Origin: Byssothecium circinans
Taxonomy: Eukaryota > Ascomycota > Dothideomycetes > Pleosporales > Massarinaceae
Assembly (NCBI GenBank): GCA_010015675.1
Contig: ML977020.1
Location: 1 to 64,000 of the forward strand
Direction: 5' to 3'
Length of the DNA: 64,000 bases
Shown here: piece after piece, positions 1 to 10,800 of the stretch
Numbering within the stretch: position 1 is the stretch's first letter
Layout of the letters: each line of letters starts with the position of its first letter
Program-made: the position numbers and the translations under genes
The notes under the pieces: generated by a model
The model's input: only the letters and a program-made list of their open reading frames with translations
What the model was told of the DNA's origin: nothing
Databases searched by the model: none

Positions 1-207
1 GATTGTGAGAGGACCTTTAGTGAGCTAGGAGATCTACTGGGTACTAGACGACTCTATATGAAGCCTGAGCTCCTCTCAGCGCTGCAGGCGCTCAAGTCCT
101 GGAAGAGAATAGGCATTAAACGCTCTCCACAAGCCTTGTCTTCGCAAGGAGAGCTCTCTCTCAATAATCTTGATCACCTTTACGAGAAACTTGGCAATGA
201 TCCCTAA
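1..207 (+). mobile_element. hAT transposase, C-terminal fragment (hAT dimerisation region)
   Basis: Frame 1 is open from the window edge to TAA at 205-207 (68 codons). It reads DCERTFSELGDLL near its start, the hallmark of the C-terminal hAT dimerisation domain of hAT-superfamily transposases, followed by a short tail ending EKLGNDP. The N-terminal and DDE parts lie outside the window, so intactness cannot be judged. The same motif, as ECERLFSELGDLL, occurs in the minus-strand element at 62.6-62.9 kb. Family assignment rests on this motif and is fairly secure. Confidence 0.8.
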
Positions 208-387
208 GTAATTAAACTCAATCAAGTCAACCCAACTCAACTTAAACGTCTTGAACTTAACTCAACTTAACTCAACTTAGACCTCACTGATTACGTTATC
301 AATTAACTCAACTCAACTTGAAGGCCTCTGAATGCAACTCAACTCAATTTTGATGGTCAAATTGAGTTGAGTTGATTGTTGACAAGT
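208..387 (+). repeat. hAT 3' subterminal repeats and presumed terminus
   Basis: Directly after the transposase stop, short copies of AACTCAACTTAA-like sequence recur about a dozen times, and the stretch ends with TTGAGTTGAGTTGATTGTTGAC near 361-382. Repeated subterminal motifs are typical of hAT ends. Read on the minus strand the outer end is GTCAACAATCAA, which also occurs at the end of the second hAT element (62313-62324). I infer that the element's outer border lies near 382-387. No target-site duplication could be checked because the other end is outside the window. Confidence 0.6.
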
Positions 388-810
388 CTAAACCTGGCGA
401 AGATCAACGAGAATGAAGTCTTTTCCTGGCTTTTGCCCTTGCTGTAACATCGTGAGGACTTCATTGCGAGATATCGCTGACGGAGTCTGGTTCTTCGCGG
501 TGAGATAATTTGGATCCTAAGGGGAATCTGGATCGAGTGGTACTGATGGGCAGCTCATGGCGATGTTGCTGGTACACCGGAAGAGTGGATCGCGCTCTGG
601 CTAACGAGGAGATTGGGGTGTGAAGCCAAGGGGAATCAAGAGTGCAACCGTTAACCCAGCTCATTCCTATAGATTCACCGCCTTCCCAAACCTATGAAAG
701 GAGCGGATCAGCTCCCCTCTCTTCACGCATTCGCCTGCTGTTGCAGTCTAACTTGATTGCTACACCGCGGCAGGACATATATTGCCATTCTAAGTTACGA
801 ATCTAGCTAA
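388..810. other. intergenic, nothing recognised
   Basis: Only short frames without family resemblance are present, including one minus-strand frame at 461-664. I see no RNA gene or repeat. This would hold the 3' flank of the membrane-protein gene that ends at 811. Confidence 0.5.
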
Positions 811-2532
811 TTATAAACCTTGTATGTTTTGGAAAGTCTCCTCAGGTTGGTAAAATAGAGTCCAAAACATCTCAAAAATGAAAAATAGTCGTGCTAAGAT
901 ATAGCAGCTCAACAGGATGTAGAGACATACTTTTTGCCAAATGCCCGTACGCGTTTTAGACCCTCTGTACTTTATAGTGAAGAATGAGTTCGCTATCGCG
1001 TAGGGTACAAGTCCTGAAGTTACAAAAACACTTGCGATTCTCCACAGATATTTTTCTGTTGTGGATGGGAAGACACTGTTCCAGCAGAGGCAGTATAGTG
1101 CGCCAAAAATGGTTCCCACTAGAACTGAAGCGAAGTCCGCATTATGGAGCGTTGTTCCGAATATCGTGCAGAAGTTTCCAACGACGGTATCGTTTGATAT
1201 GTTTTTGGTGATTCTCCTGTAATATCGATCAGGGTCGGCGCCGAACGGTGGACAGAAGTTCGTCTCTATGAATGATGTTCCACCAAATCGGGACATAACC
1301 CATTGGTCAATGTCCAACATCGGCCGAAGCTGACCAGTTGAAGATATTTTTGGAACTCCAACGGATTGTGGCTTCGACCAGTAAAAGGCGGAAGCGAAAA
1401 TTGTACAAATGCCGTAAGCGGAAACCGAAAATTCCAGTTGTGACACAGGTAGGCTCTTAGAAGCTCGAGCAATGACGATACATGTGAGAACTACGAGCGG
1501 TAATGCAAGAAAAATCTTCGTGAACGGAGGGTTTTTGCTCTTATCCTCGATTTCTCTTGTTAAGATTTCCGGAGGTTCTTGTAAGATACAGAGGCGTTGA
1601 GCCAATAGAATTTGTGTACCATTGGGGTAGATGTTGATCCTTTTTTTTGGAATTTGGTCGTAAGGACGGAGCATATGGGTTTCATCACCCCTATTTGCCG
1701 AAGGGGTAAGGATAGGCTCTGCACCTTCGTCCCTCTCGGCGTTGGAGGAGGGCGACGGCATGGGATCCACAGGGCTGGCTGCCTCGGTTCCGGCCTCTGG
1801 ATATTGAGCTGAGTGAAGCTCTATAGCTGGAGAGGTGTCTAAGGAATGTGTGCGGTTCGATAAACTCCGGGGCGCTTTTTTATCGTTCCGATATAGTCCG
1901 GCAATTTTGTCGATAGCAGTTCGAAAGCTGAATGAGATCAATCCAAAAATATTTCGTATAGCTTTGACAAATAGCTTGATGCCAGGCCGCCGAAACTCTT
2001 TCAAAATATCTAGGACCACTTTTTCGGTTTCTTTGTCGTATTTTTCATCGTATACCTTACTATCGATTGCCGGAACCTCAAACTGAAAAACAAAACCCCC
2101 CATGTTCGCAAAGTAGATCTGTGTTCGGTCCCAAGACTGTATTCTCCCTTTTCCGTACTTTTGTAACAGACTCTCTGTCTTTTTTGCATGCATCCAGTCA
2201 CTGAATGCAAATCCGACTAGAGATTCTGGGGCAATGATCGCGGCTAGTGCCCACTTTATAGGGAAGGCTGAGTCTCGAATGGTGTTCTTAGCCCGATCCT
2301 TCCAAGATTGGCCGCCATCTTGCCTCTGCTTCGGAATGTTTAAGTGAAGCACCGACCAGGTGCTTGCGATAAGGGCCGTACATGAAGTGCTGAGAATGGT
2401 CCATGTGCCTCGAGTTCGAGGCGAGGGAACATAAGTCCATTGAGGCGTTTCGTCTTCCTCCTGACGAGTAGGAAAAGCGCGAACGAGAAGAGGCCACAGA
2501 GCCAGAAGAAACAGGGTTCCAATATGCCGCAT
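811..2532 (-). CDS. secreted/multi-pass membrane protein of unknown function
   Basis: This is one uninterrupted frame of 573 codons. I take the ATG at 2532 as the start because it gives a classic signal peptide (MRHIGTLFLLALWPLLVRAF). An in-frame TTG at 2556 would only add eight polar residues. Hydrophobic segments appear near residues 40-60, 90-115, 330-355 and 365-385, with two or three more in the last 120 residues, so it is probably an ER/plasma-membrane protein with a long luminal loop. The middle (about 190-310) is polar, Ser/Pro-rich and likely disordered. It resembles a family of large uncharacterised membrane proteins common in filamentous ascomycetes, with an APESLVGFAFSDW-like motif after the second membrane segment. 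I know no established function. It sits beside transposons but shows no visible lesion. Confidence 0.8.
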   Translation of the reverse strand: MRHIGTLFLLALWPLLVRAFPTRQEEDETPQWTYVPSPRTRGTWTILSTSCTALIASTWSVLHLNIPKQRQDGGQSWKDRAKNTIRDSAFPIKWALAAIIAPESLVGFAFSDWMHAKKTESLLQKYGKGRIQSWDRTQIYFANMGGFVFQFEVPAIDSKVYDEKYDKETEKVVLDILKEFRRPGIKLFVKAIRNIFGLISFSFRTAIDKIAGLYRNDKKAPRSLSNRTHSLDTSPAIELHSAQYPEAGTEAASPVDPMPSPSSNAERDEGAEPILTPSANRGDETHMLRPYDQIPKKRINIYPNGTQILLAQRLCILQEPPEILTREIEDKSKNPPFTKIFLALPLVVLTCIVIARASKSLPVSQLEFSVSAYGICTIFASAFYWSKPQSVGVPKISSTGQLRPMLDIDQWVMSRFGGTSFIETNFCPPFGADPDRYYRRITKNISNDTVVGNFCTIFGTTLHNADFASVLVGTIFGALYCLCWNSVFPSTTEKYLWRIASVFVTSGLVPYAIANSFFTIKYRGSKTRTGIWQKVCLYILLSCYILARLFFIFEMFWTLFYQPEETFQNIQGL

Positions 2533-3132
2533 CTTTGGTTTTGGTGGTGTCGACAAATTTAAAGCCTACCGCTGCTGTCATAGAATGAGAAATCAGATTC
2601 TTCTGCTTTCTCAAGCTATGACAAGGAACTATATGCTAAGCGACGATGTCGGTCGAGGAAGATGTTAGAGGAGGGTGGCAGTGGCGCCGGGCTGATGGCT
2701 ATGCAATCCGTACTATTGAGGCTGGTGGCAGGCAGACTCGGTTCGAGAGCGCTCACTGCGGAACAGGCATGCTAGGTATGAGCGAACAAGTGGTGAGGTA
2801 CTGTATACGGCTAGGGAATGTCACAGGTTAGTTCATTGCTAAAGGAGCATGTATAAGACATATATACACAATGAGCACACTAGGCAGCAGCGTAGTGTCG
2901 AACGGAGGCATGAGGCAGGCTGTGCCGGGAGCGGCTGTGTTCGGTGCAATGAGTCATATATTAAAAGCTGTGCTTACCGATGTCCTTGCCAACAGCTGGA
3001 GTCGACTAAGCGAGCGTATTGTAGAAGGAATGCGGTGCCTTGGTTCAACTGCCCCAAGCATTTGCTACGAGGTAACGTTACTTCTGCTTTGCACCAGGGC
3101 ATCAGCGGCTGGCTCGACAGCCTATCCCACGC

Positions 3133-3176
3133 ACCGGTAAAATCGCCCGCACACGGGCCACCTGAGCTGCGCCAAT
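3133..3176 (+). repeat. piggyBac terminal inverted repeat, left
   Basis: It begins ACCGGTAAAATCGCCCG and continues to GCGCCAAT. It matches the reverse complement of 5414-5457 with two differences (C/T and G/A) over 44 bases. Both differences are transitions. Confidence 0.9.
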
Positions 3177-3279
3177 AGGAGGATGCCCGATTTTAGTGCC
3201 AACACCAGAATATATGATATTTGCTAGCAATTCTTGTAGGAGGACTCATTTATAGCAGTATTGATTAAAACTCGTTGGT

Positions 3280-5311
3280 TTACTTAATAGTCGAGCTCAT
3301 AGATATGTCCACAGATCTGATGGTGTTAGCGCGACGTAGGTGCTCAGCCCAGCACTCAAGGCGTATCTCTGGCCTACACAATGGCACCCTGCAAAGCTTA
3401 CAGCCATAAGTTGTACGCGGAGCGCGTTGACGGCCATGTGTATTACCTGTTGTTGCTCTGAGAGGCGCTCTGAGAGGTGCTCTGGTAGTCGTCGAGCTGT
3501 TTGTACGCCCATTTTCGCTACAGGCTATACAGGCTCTCGACTCTCCATACAGCTTTACTGGCGCGTCATGATGGCTCTCCTCGTTGGCGACGACGTCGTC
3601 AAGTCTCTTGCGTTTAAGTGAGCCATTGTTGAGGCGCGTCCCACGCTCGAAGAGCTGCTCTATCAACTGATATAGGAACTTCTTGTAGCCGCCGCGTTTA
3701 CTAGCTTCTAGTGTTGAGTATGTGGACATCCTATACGCGTTATTTAGCATTAAATTAAGTAAGAGATATAGCAGCGGCTTCCAGGTGCGGCGGCGCGCCC
3801 TTTGTGTAGAGTAGTAGCTCCGCGTATGATCAAATCGATCCACCTCGCTTTTATGGTGATTGTAGGCATCTATCATCTTAGGGATGCCGAGTAACTTAAC
3901 AGGCTCGTTGCCAAAGGCCTTCTCAAAGGGCTTCTTATTATAGGAGGCTTCGGCAGGCCGTCGTCGTCGGCGTTGAACGTAGGTGATACCTAGTAGCGAC
4001 TATTGTCAGCTTTAGCTCGGCATATTATTGAGTAACTTACTATCAGCGACAGTTGTAGCAAATAGTACTACTTGAGAATCCCGCCAGGCAGCTTGTAGCA
4101 CTGTCTTGTGAGCTGAGAGAGCCCAGTAGGCTTCTCCCTACTCTAGCCTATGCGAGAATTGCGTCTTAAGCCGTACTAAATCGCTGTTGAAGCGCTCTTT
4201 AGCCAGCTTTTCCTGGCCGCGAGCCCTCGTTGTAGGCTTTTTAGCCTGCATCTCGGCCCTAGCGGCATCCTTAAAGCGGTCCTTAGTCTTTGTTGTTGTT
4301 GTCCTAACAGTACCAGCGCAGCCAACGCCCTCCTTCCTTAGGTATTTAAGCATAGGGACTGTATTAAAGAGATTGTCGTCCCACACAATATGGCGGCCTG
4401 GCGCGAAGAGACGCTCGTCGATAGCGTTTTTAGCGAGTACAAGAGTAACGGGGACAGATTCAGTAGGCGTAAAAGCTGGCATCTCAGCTAGGGTAACGTC
4501 GAGGAGATTAACAGGCCCGCGGCCAGCGCCTTTGGCATGAAATAACCAGTTAAGTACAACGCCGTCGCCCGCGAGGACCCATACCTTGTATCCCTCAGGT
4601 GTAGGCTTTGTCTTGATTATCACAATCTCGCTGGCGCGTCCAGTAAACCTGGCTATAGCCTCGTCGACGCAAAGGTGCTTACCTAGATGCTACAGTTAGT
4701 TAAAAAGCCTGCAATAACTATAGTTACTTACCAGGATGCCACAACTCGAGGGATCGCTTGCGTATGTGCTCAGAGAGATCCCACACGCGGCCAAATGGTG
4801 ATTCAAACGATTGATTGACTTCTGTACAGTACAAGTAGCGATCTAGCTGCTCAAATCGAGTCTCCGACATGTAGTTGTTGACGCTGTGTGTAGGCGCGTT
4901 GGCATGTTTCTTTTCCCAGTACTCACAGAGGGATAGCTCTTGGTGGACGCCCATATATATCACTATCGCGAAAAAGGTATACAGCTCAGTGGGCGATGTC
5001 GGCTTCCATCCTCGCGCGTATGGCTCCTCGGGGGCCTCATAGCGGAGCTTCTCAGCGTGCTGATTTGTGTGGTAGGCTATTCGATCGAGCGTCTCGACGT
5101 CTAAGAACAGATCTAGGATGGCAATAGGATCGCTGGCATCAACAGCCTCAGGTAATTGAGCGCGTCCAGCTTCGTCGTTGTTGATAGGGAGAGGATGCCA
5201 CTCGGGTGGCGGCTGGCGCGGCAGATCAGGTAAAGGACCTTGATTTTTCGTATATTTGGTCGATTTGACGAAATCAGGATCATTACTGACCTGCGAGGTA
5301 CCTTTCGGCAT
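3280..5311 (-). pseudogene. piggyBac-type transposase, three exons, one in-frame stop
   Basis: Exons are 4732-5311, 4041-4682 and 3280-3989. Introns 4683-4731 and 3990-4040 both start GTAAGT and end TAG, and splicing keeps one frame of 644 codons. The start is the first ATG, at 5311. Exon 1 carries the DDE_Tnp_1_7 N-terminal part (PEEPYARGWKPTSPTELYTF, then YMGVHQELSLCEYWEKK). Exon 2 carries the catalytic region (HLCVDEAIARF, IIKTKPTPEGYKVWVLAG, HIVWDDNLF). Exon 3 carries YNHHKSEVDRFDHTRSYYS and a C-terminal Cys-rich finger (CIAC ... CKLC ... CRPEIRLEC). One TAG at 4138-4140 interrupts exon 2. The plus-strand change needed is CCA to CTA, a CpA-to-TpA event typical of RIP. Everything else appears intact, so the copy is probably inactive but young. 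Confidence 0.8.
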
Positions 5312-5413
5312 ATTTGCATGAAATTCAGTTTTCAATTTACTAACAAATTGGCAGGTAATCGAAAAATCTACGTTCTGCGATACGATTTTGGTGTTTTGCG
5401 ACGGTAGGCGCTA

Positions 5414-5457
5414 ATTGGCGCAGCTTAGGTGGCCCGTGTACGGGCGATTTTACCGGT
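5414..5457 (-). repeat. piggyBac terminal inverted repeat, right
   Basis: This is the reverse complement partner of 3133-3176. It runs from ATTGGCGCAGC inward to TTTTACCGGT at the outer border. Confidence 0.9.
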
Positions 5458-5676
5458 AGGCTGGCAGCTCATCGAAGCTGCAGGGACGTCTAAGGCATCT
5501 GCCCTTGGCCTCAAAGTTGTGGCGGAGGGAGAGCAGCCAGTGGTAGAGCAAGCCATCTGTAACATCGCAAGAGTCCGTGCCACGCTAGAGAGGGATCTGG
5601 TCGCCTCTCCAGTTGCGCAACCACCTCATCTCCATACCCTAACCAATCGAGAGGACAATCTGCCAATGAAGAACAC

Positions 5677-6841
5677 TTAATGCCCTAGATCAGCATAAAA
5701 AGCCATTCTCTTTTCAAGATAGGTCTTTGTGCTGCGGTAGTTGAAGGGAACGAAAAGCAAAACTGTGAAAGTAACAATGGCAACTAGAATAAGCGGTGCA
5801 AAGATTGAAAACACGGTGAATCCGTATGACGCCCTCTGAAAAGGCAGACTCTCCCGTAAAGTATCCGTTCCCAATCCAACCTGCATGGCCGTTAACACCA
5901 ACAGGATGTAGGCCGTGGCCGCTAGAATTGGAGCCAGGTAGTCTTCGAGTTGCTGGGCGTAGGTCGCGAACTCGAACTTGTACCCGCGCATTAACTCCAC
6001 GAGCCTGAACCTTAAGAGACCCCTGGCATGGTGGATTTTGTTCAGTCGCCCGACACGTAGCTCGCCAAACTGGTAACGCTTATTGACTCTGACGGTGTTC
6101 TGCGGGCTATGCTCGAGCAGCTCCCATGACAACTTGCGCCAGGACTGCCATTCCACACCATCGGGGAGCAGATGCTGGTCCTTGGCGAGATGGTAGTCGC
6201 TCTCGTACTGGATCAGGGCTGTGTACGAGAGAAGGAGGCCATATGCGCACCTGTACAGGTCGCGTCTTCTGCACGGGGGGTTGGCAATGGGAACGGGATT
6301 CCCTGGTTGGACAATTGGATTTGTAAAGCATGGGCAGTTGTCCCGTGGTTGCTGGCAGACAAGGTTTTTGATCCAGAAGGCTGAACTGAGCAGATATCGT
6401 GGGAGGGGTTTGAGGAATATGCGGCCGGACTCCCAGACTAGGTGGAGGTGAATATCCTCCGTGACGGTGATGGCTCGCGAGGCTGCGACTTGGTAGTTGA
6501 GCGGCCGCGGTGGCATGGGACGACCGGCCAGCCAGAGATGGTCATGAATTTTGTTGAGACGTGGGACTTCTAGTTCCTTTTCAAGGAATTTTATCGTGTC
6601 CTCGGCACGTTTGATCACGTCCATATCAAGGTGTTGTTGACCGTTCAGGTCAGGAAATGTTTCCTTGAATCGGCTAGAAGCCGGCATTAGCTCTGCCAAA
6701 TTCTGATTTACTCCAGCTTCCTCCACATCATGAAGCTTTGGGATCTTTATCTGAAACGGAACCGGGAATGGACCCTTTCACAAGGTTAGTAAATGTCTCA
6801 ATTGCTGCTAGCCTAATCTCGAAACCTACAGGTGCTGCCAT
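5677..6841 (-). CDS. conserved fungal protein with C-terminal membrane helices, function unknown
   Basis: There are two exons, 6830-6841 (coding only MAAP) and 5677-6750, separated by a 79-nt intron (6751-6829: GTAGGT, TTACTAAC branch, TTTCAG). The long frame has no upstream ATG before a stop, so the small first exon decides the start. The protein is about 361 residues. The N-terminal part contains the motif HDHLWLAGRPMPPRPLNYQ followed by EDIHLHLVWESGRIFLKPLP. This is a signature of a large ascomycete family sometimes mislabelled as subtilisin-like protease; no protease motif is present here. A mid-section Cys cluster (CQQPRDNCPCF) and two helices near the C-terminus (LAPILAATAYILLVLTAM and FSIFAPLILVAIVTFTVLL) suggest a membrane-anchored cytosolic protein. 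The family has no assigned function. Confidence 0.82.
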
Positions 6842-7879
6842 GATGAACCGTGCTACTATAAGCTGGAAAGCAGAATGTCGCGAAGGGCAGCGGGGGTTGG
6901 CATGAAGTCATATAGAATGTCCACTCTTGTTGAAATGGTTTCGTGTGAAGCTTGGCGTGCTTTTGGTTAATTGAGATCGCTTCCCGTATTGCCTTCCTCT
7001 CAGCCGACCGAGATACGGGTAAGCATAGCCACGTCGCACTCTCCGTTTGCGTGCGGGCCAGCTGTCAGGCGTGTCTACGATGCAGCACTCTTATCTTACA
7101 AAAGCATATCCTTTCCTCGCACAGGAACTTCAGCAGGGGTGGATGGATGCGCAAAGCCTCTCGCTATTATTGAGCCTTTCAGCTCCCGTTTCAGCTTTCA
7201 ACATCTAACGTTAGCCTTCAGCTCAACCTCCAACTTCTTTCCCTCCTGCATGCTTTTCCATCTCCTCGTATTGAAGCTCCATGGCGCCGTACGTATCTGT
7301 GCTTGATACCACATCCCAATACGACCACCTGTGACGCTCGGGTGCTGCTGCATTAGTGGACGCCTATCAGAAGACGGGTTGTTAGCGGTTGCGAAGACTC
7401 CGCGCTCTCCACAACCAACCACGATTCCGGGGTATTTTAATGAACACACCATTCCAGAGGATGAAACTGGAATTGATCGTCGGTTTGGCGCTGTGGCTAT
7501 CTGATGGCTTGAGGCGTACCTATTGGATTTCAATGCTTGAATTTATCCTTACAACCGAGTGGGGTAGCTGACAATCTAACTTTCAACTATACTAGAGTTC
7601 GTCATCTCGTACCTTGTGCGGCTGATTGCACAAAGATGAAGGGTTGAGCTGCGTGGCTCCATCCCCCGCCCAACGCCTGATCCAACATCTCAATACAGCA
7701 AGCACTTCTGCGCTCAGCGATTGTTAAGACGTTCCACTTCGTCGTCACCAAGTGCAACGCAGCAACTCTCGCCTCGGGGACTGCGTTGCAAACCATCCAA
7801 CTTGGTGCCAAGCGCCCGGAGCAGAATCTCCGCTGTTACACCTCGCAGGTGCACGCTAGGCTTTGCTTTTGCTCCGACA
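6842..7879. other. intergenic about 1 kb, shared upstream region
   Basis: This lies between the divergent starts of the 5.7-6.8 kb gene and the NLR gene and probably holds both promoters. Only short frames without family resemblance are present. I see no repeats, RNA genes or clear motifs. Confidence 0.5.
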
Positions 7880-10800
7880 ATGAACGTAACCAACGTCAGC
7901 CAGGCCATTTCCTTGGCCAAATGGACAATCGTCTTTTATCTTATCCTCACCGGAGGAACAATCGTCGCTTCTCTGTGGCTCCTCTGGACGCTCGCGCATG
8001 CAGATGCAGCGCGACAGCGTCGGCCAGAGCGCAGTTTGCCCCAGACACACCGCGCCCAAGATCCAACACCATCTGCGCGACGAGGACCCTACCTTCGCCA
8101 GGTGCACCCTACGAACGATGACCTTGGAGAGGGCGCACCCTCCTCAGACATCGACATCATCGCCATCCATGGCCTCGACACGAACTCACCGGATACGTGG
8201 AAATGGAGGGTTCCCAGCAATCGCAAGACTGGTCCTGGGACTGAAGTCAACTGGCTAGCCAATCCGGACATGCTCCCGATGGTAACAGAAAAAGCTCGGA
8301 TCTTCACATGCGACTGGCCAGCCGACCTGCGCCAGCAGTCGTCAGTCCCGACGACTCTCGACGAGTGTGCTCAGTTCCTTCGCGACAGCATCGTACAACA
8401 CCTAAAAGAGAATGAGAGGAAGCCCGTTCTCTTCATCGCATCGTGTCTTGGTGGTATCATCTTGATAAAGGCTCTCGTGATGGACAATCAGCGCGCCACG
8501 GATAACACCGATTCACCTTCTCTCACAAAAGCGACACGCGGTGTTGTCTTTCTAGCTACGCCTTTCCGAGGAACTGCGTTCAAGAACATGCCTAGCTTCC
8601 TACTAAAGGCCCTGAGCTTCCTGCAAGACCATACAGTGACTGCGCTGATTGATTACGCGCTGGGCGCGACACCAGATCTCGACGAACTTACAAAGGGGTT
8701 CATAACGCTAACAAAGAACCACCGGTACGACGTGTTCATGTTCTGGGAAGCACAGAATACCGTGCTTCTGCGTAAATTCCATCTGGCTTGGATAGTTTCG
8801 CGATGGATCTTGACAGCTTGGTTGGTAGCTCTGGCATCAGTTTGGCTACTTGACTCGTTTTCGCCTTGGCTACTGGTCTTCTTTCTCCTTTGGTTGCCTG
8901 TGTTCTTGTCTTGCCAACCACAGCTGGTACGTCGACAACCCTGTCTGGTCTACATGCCCTGCTAATGCCCGCCAGTTAGTTAATAAGCATTCGGCAACCC
9001 TGTCGGATTTCCATTCACAGCGGCTTAATCGACCCCACGTTATGATGAACAAGTTCGCCCATAGCGAGTGTACAAGCGAGTGTAAGAAAGGCTGTAAGGA
9101 GAGCAACGATTTCCATCATGTGTCCGGCAAGATTGTGGACATGCTCAAGAAGATTTGTGAGGGCAGTCCGCTCGAGCAAGCAGACGCCTGGATACGCACC
9201 AAACACTATACCGCGGACAGGCTCAAGATTGAACGGTTGTCGGGTGACCTACTTCCGTTAGAGCGCTGCTACATTAATCTTGCTATTGTAGAGGTGCCCA
9301 AGAAAACTGCACAGCACGCAGAGAAAAGACCAGAAGAGGGTGCAGTACCTCACACATCTCCTTTTTCGCTCGCCGCACGGCTTAAGGCTGAGACGCCCAA
9401 TCAGACCATTCAGATGGAATTGGCGTCTCTATTCGATCCGCGTAAAAACTCCAACGGCGAGACGGTAATACCAAGAAGAATCTTGATCCGCGGACGCGCC
9501 GGAGTAGGCAAGACTACCCTGTGCAAGAAGATTGTTAATGAGTTTGCGTCTCCTTCTGAAGACTTTCGCAAGTGGAACGAATTGTTCGACCGCGTGCTTT
9601 GGGTACCTCTACGGAGGTTGAAAGAATGGCAAGCCAGCCAATATGACCTCGAAGAAATATTTTGTCACGAGTTTTTCGCTCGAAAGGAGGACCGTGAAAT
9701 GCGCACAGTCCTTGCTAAAGAAATGCAGCGTGTTGTTGAAAAAGGAAGGACTCTATTCATTCTCGACGGTATGGACGAAATAGCCCAAGAATTGACCGGT
9801 GAAGGAAACAAGTCTGAGTTCCTTCAGACTCTTTTAAATCAGCCAAATGCTATCATCACATCCCGGTCGCACGTGTCACTCCCAAAGAATGTCCGGGTTC
9901 CCGACCTTGAACTGGAAACCATTGGATTCTACCCAGATCAGGTGGGGGCATACCTCGAAGCTACGTTTACCAATCCGAAAAAAGTCGAAGATGTTCAATC
10001 ATACCTCCAAGCACATCAGCTAATCCAGGGTCTTGTGCGGATCCCCATACAGCTAGATGCGCTCTGTTACACCTGGGATAGTTTCCACGGCAAAGCCGTG
10101 CCGCAGACCATAACTGCTATTTACAGAGTCATCGAGGAAAGTTTGTGGAAAAAGGATATTGTGCGGTTAGAGAAAAAGATGGACGGCAAGCTGGTGACGG
10201 AGGATGATTTCAAAGACATGGATACGGACCTGATTAAAGATCTCGTCAACGCTGAGATCTATTTTCTCGAAGGCCTTGCGTTTACTGGCTTGCGTAACGA
10301 TGTGATAAACTTCGGGTTAGAACATCGGAAAGCTATATTCAAGGAGTTTAAACTATCTAATCGGAGTATCCCTTGGGCCAGGACGCTTCCGCGCCTCTCT
10401 TTTCTGCGGACGTCAGAACCCTCGGAGGAAGACGACAAACGAGATTATCACTTCCTGCACCTCACCTTTCAAGAGTATTTTGCAGCGCGGTATTTCGTGC
10501 GACACTGGAGAGCTGAAGAGCCTAGACCGCCCCTCAACTGTTTGCAACTCAGTACAGGAAAGTGTGACATGGTCGAGCCTACCACTTTTCTTCAAGAGCA
10601 CAAATATGATCCTCGCTACGATATTTTCTGGCGCTTTGTCGTTGGCTTACTTGATGCCAATGGGGAGGCACTCGGCTTCTTCGAGGCGATTGAGCAGGAG
10701 CCACGCGACCTCCTCGGTCCTACGCATCAGCGCTTGGTCATGCATTGCCTGAGCGAAGTCGAGCGGAAGGAGGTGACTTTCACGGAACTTCGAATGAAGC

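Larger units (their letters stand above)
3133..5457 (-). mobile_element. piggyBac-type DNA transposon, 2.3 kb, with paired terminal inverted repeats
   Basis: Near-identical 44-bp inverted repeats bound a 2325-bp unit that contains a three-exon piggyBac-type transposase on the minus strand. The outermost six bases are the palindrome ACCGGT at both ends, so the exact split between target duplication and element end cannot be decided. The canonical piggyBac TTAA is not visible. The element is short and compact, with a single coding lesion, suggesting a fairly recent insertion. Confidence 0.85.
2849..5680 (+). pseudogene. unrecognised frame apparently split by the piggyBac element (2849-3138 and 5453-5680)
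   Basis: The frame running through 2849-3138 enters the left piggyBac inverted repeat at codon CCG (3134-3136). The frame leaving the right inverted repeat starts with CCG at 5453-5455 and runs to a stop at 5678-5680. If the element and one copy of the shared ACCGGT are removed, the two frames are in register. The right part reads like real protein (for example GLKVVAEGEQPVVEQAICNI), while the left part is less convincing. I do not recognise the family. The observation is the frame match at the insertion point; that it was once one gene is inference. Confidence 0.35.

Noticed and set aside
7721..8965. Separate hydrolase gene ending at 8965 and separate NACHT gene starting at 8850
   Set aside because: A 49-nt intron (8927-8975) with good donor, branch and acceptor joins both in phase 0, and fused hydrolase-NACHT proteins are a known fungal architecture.
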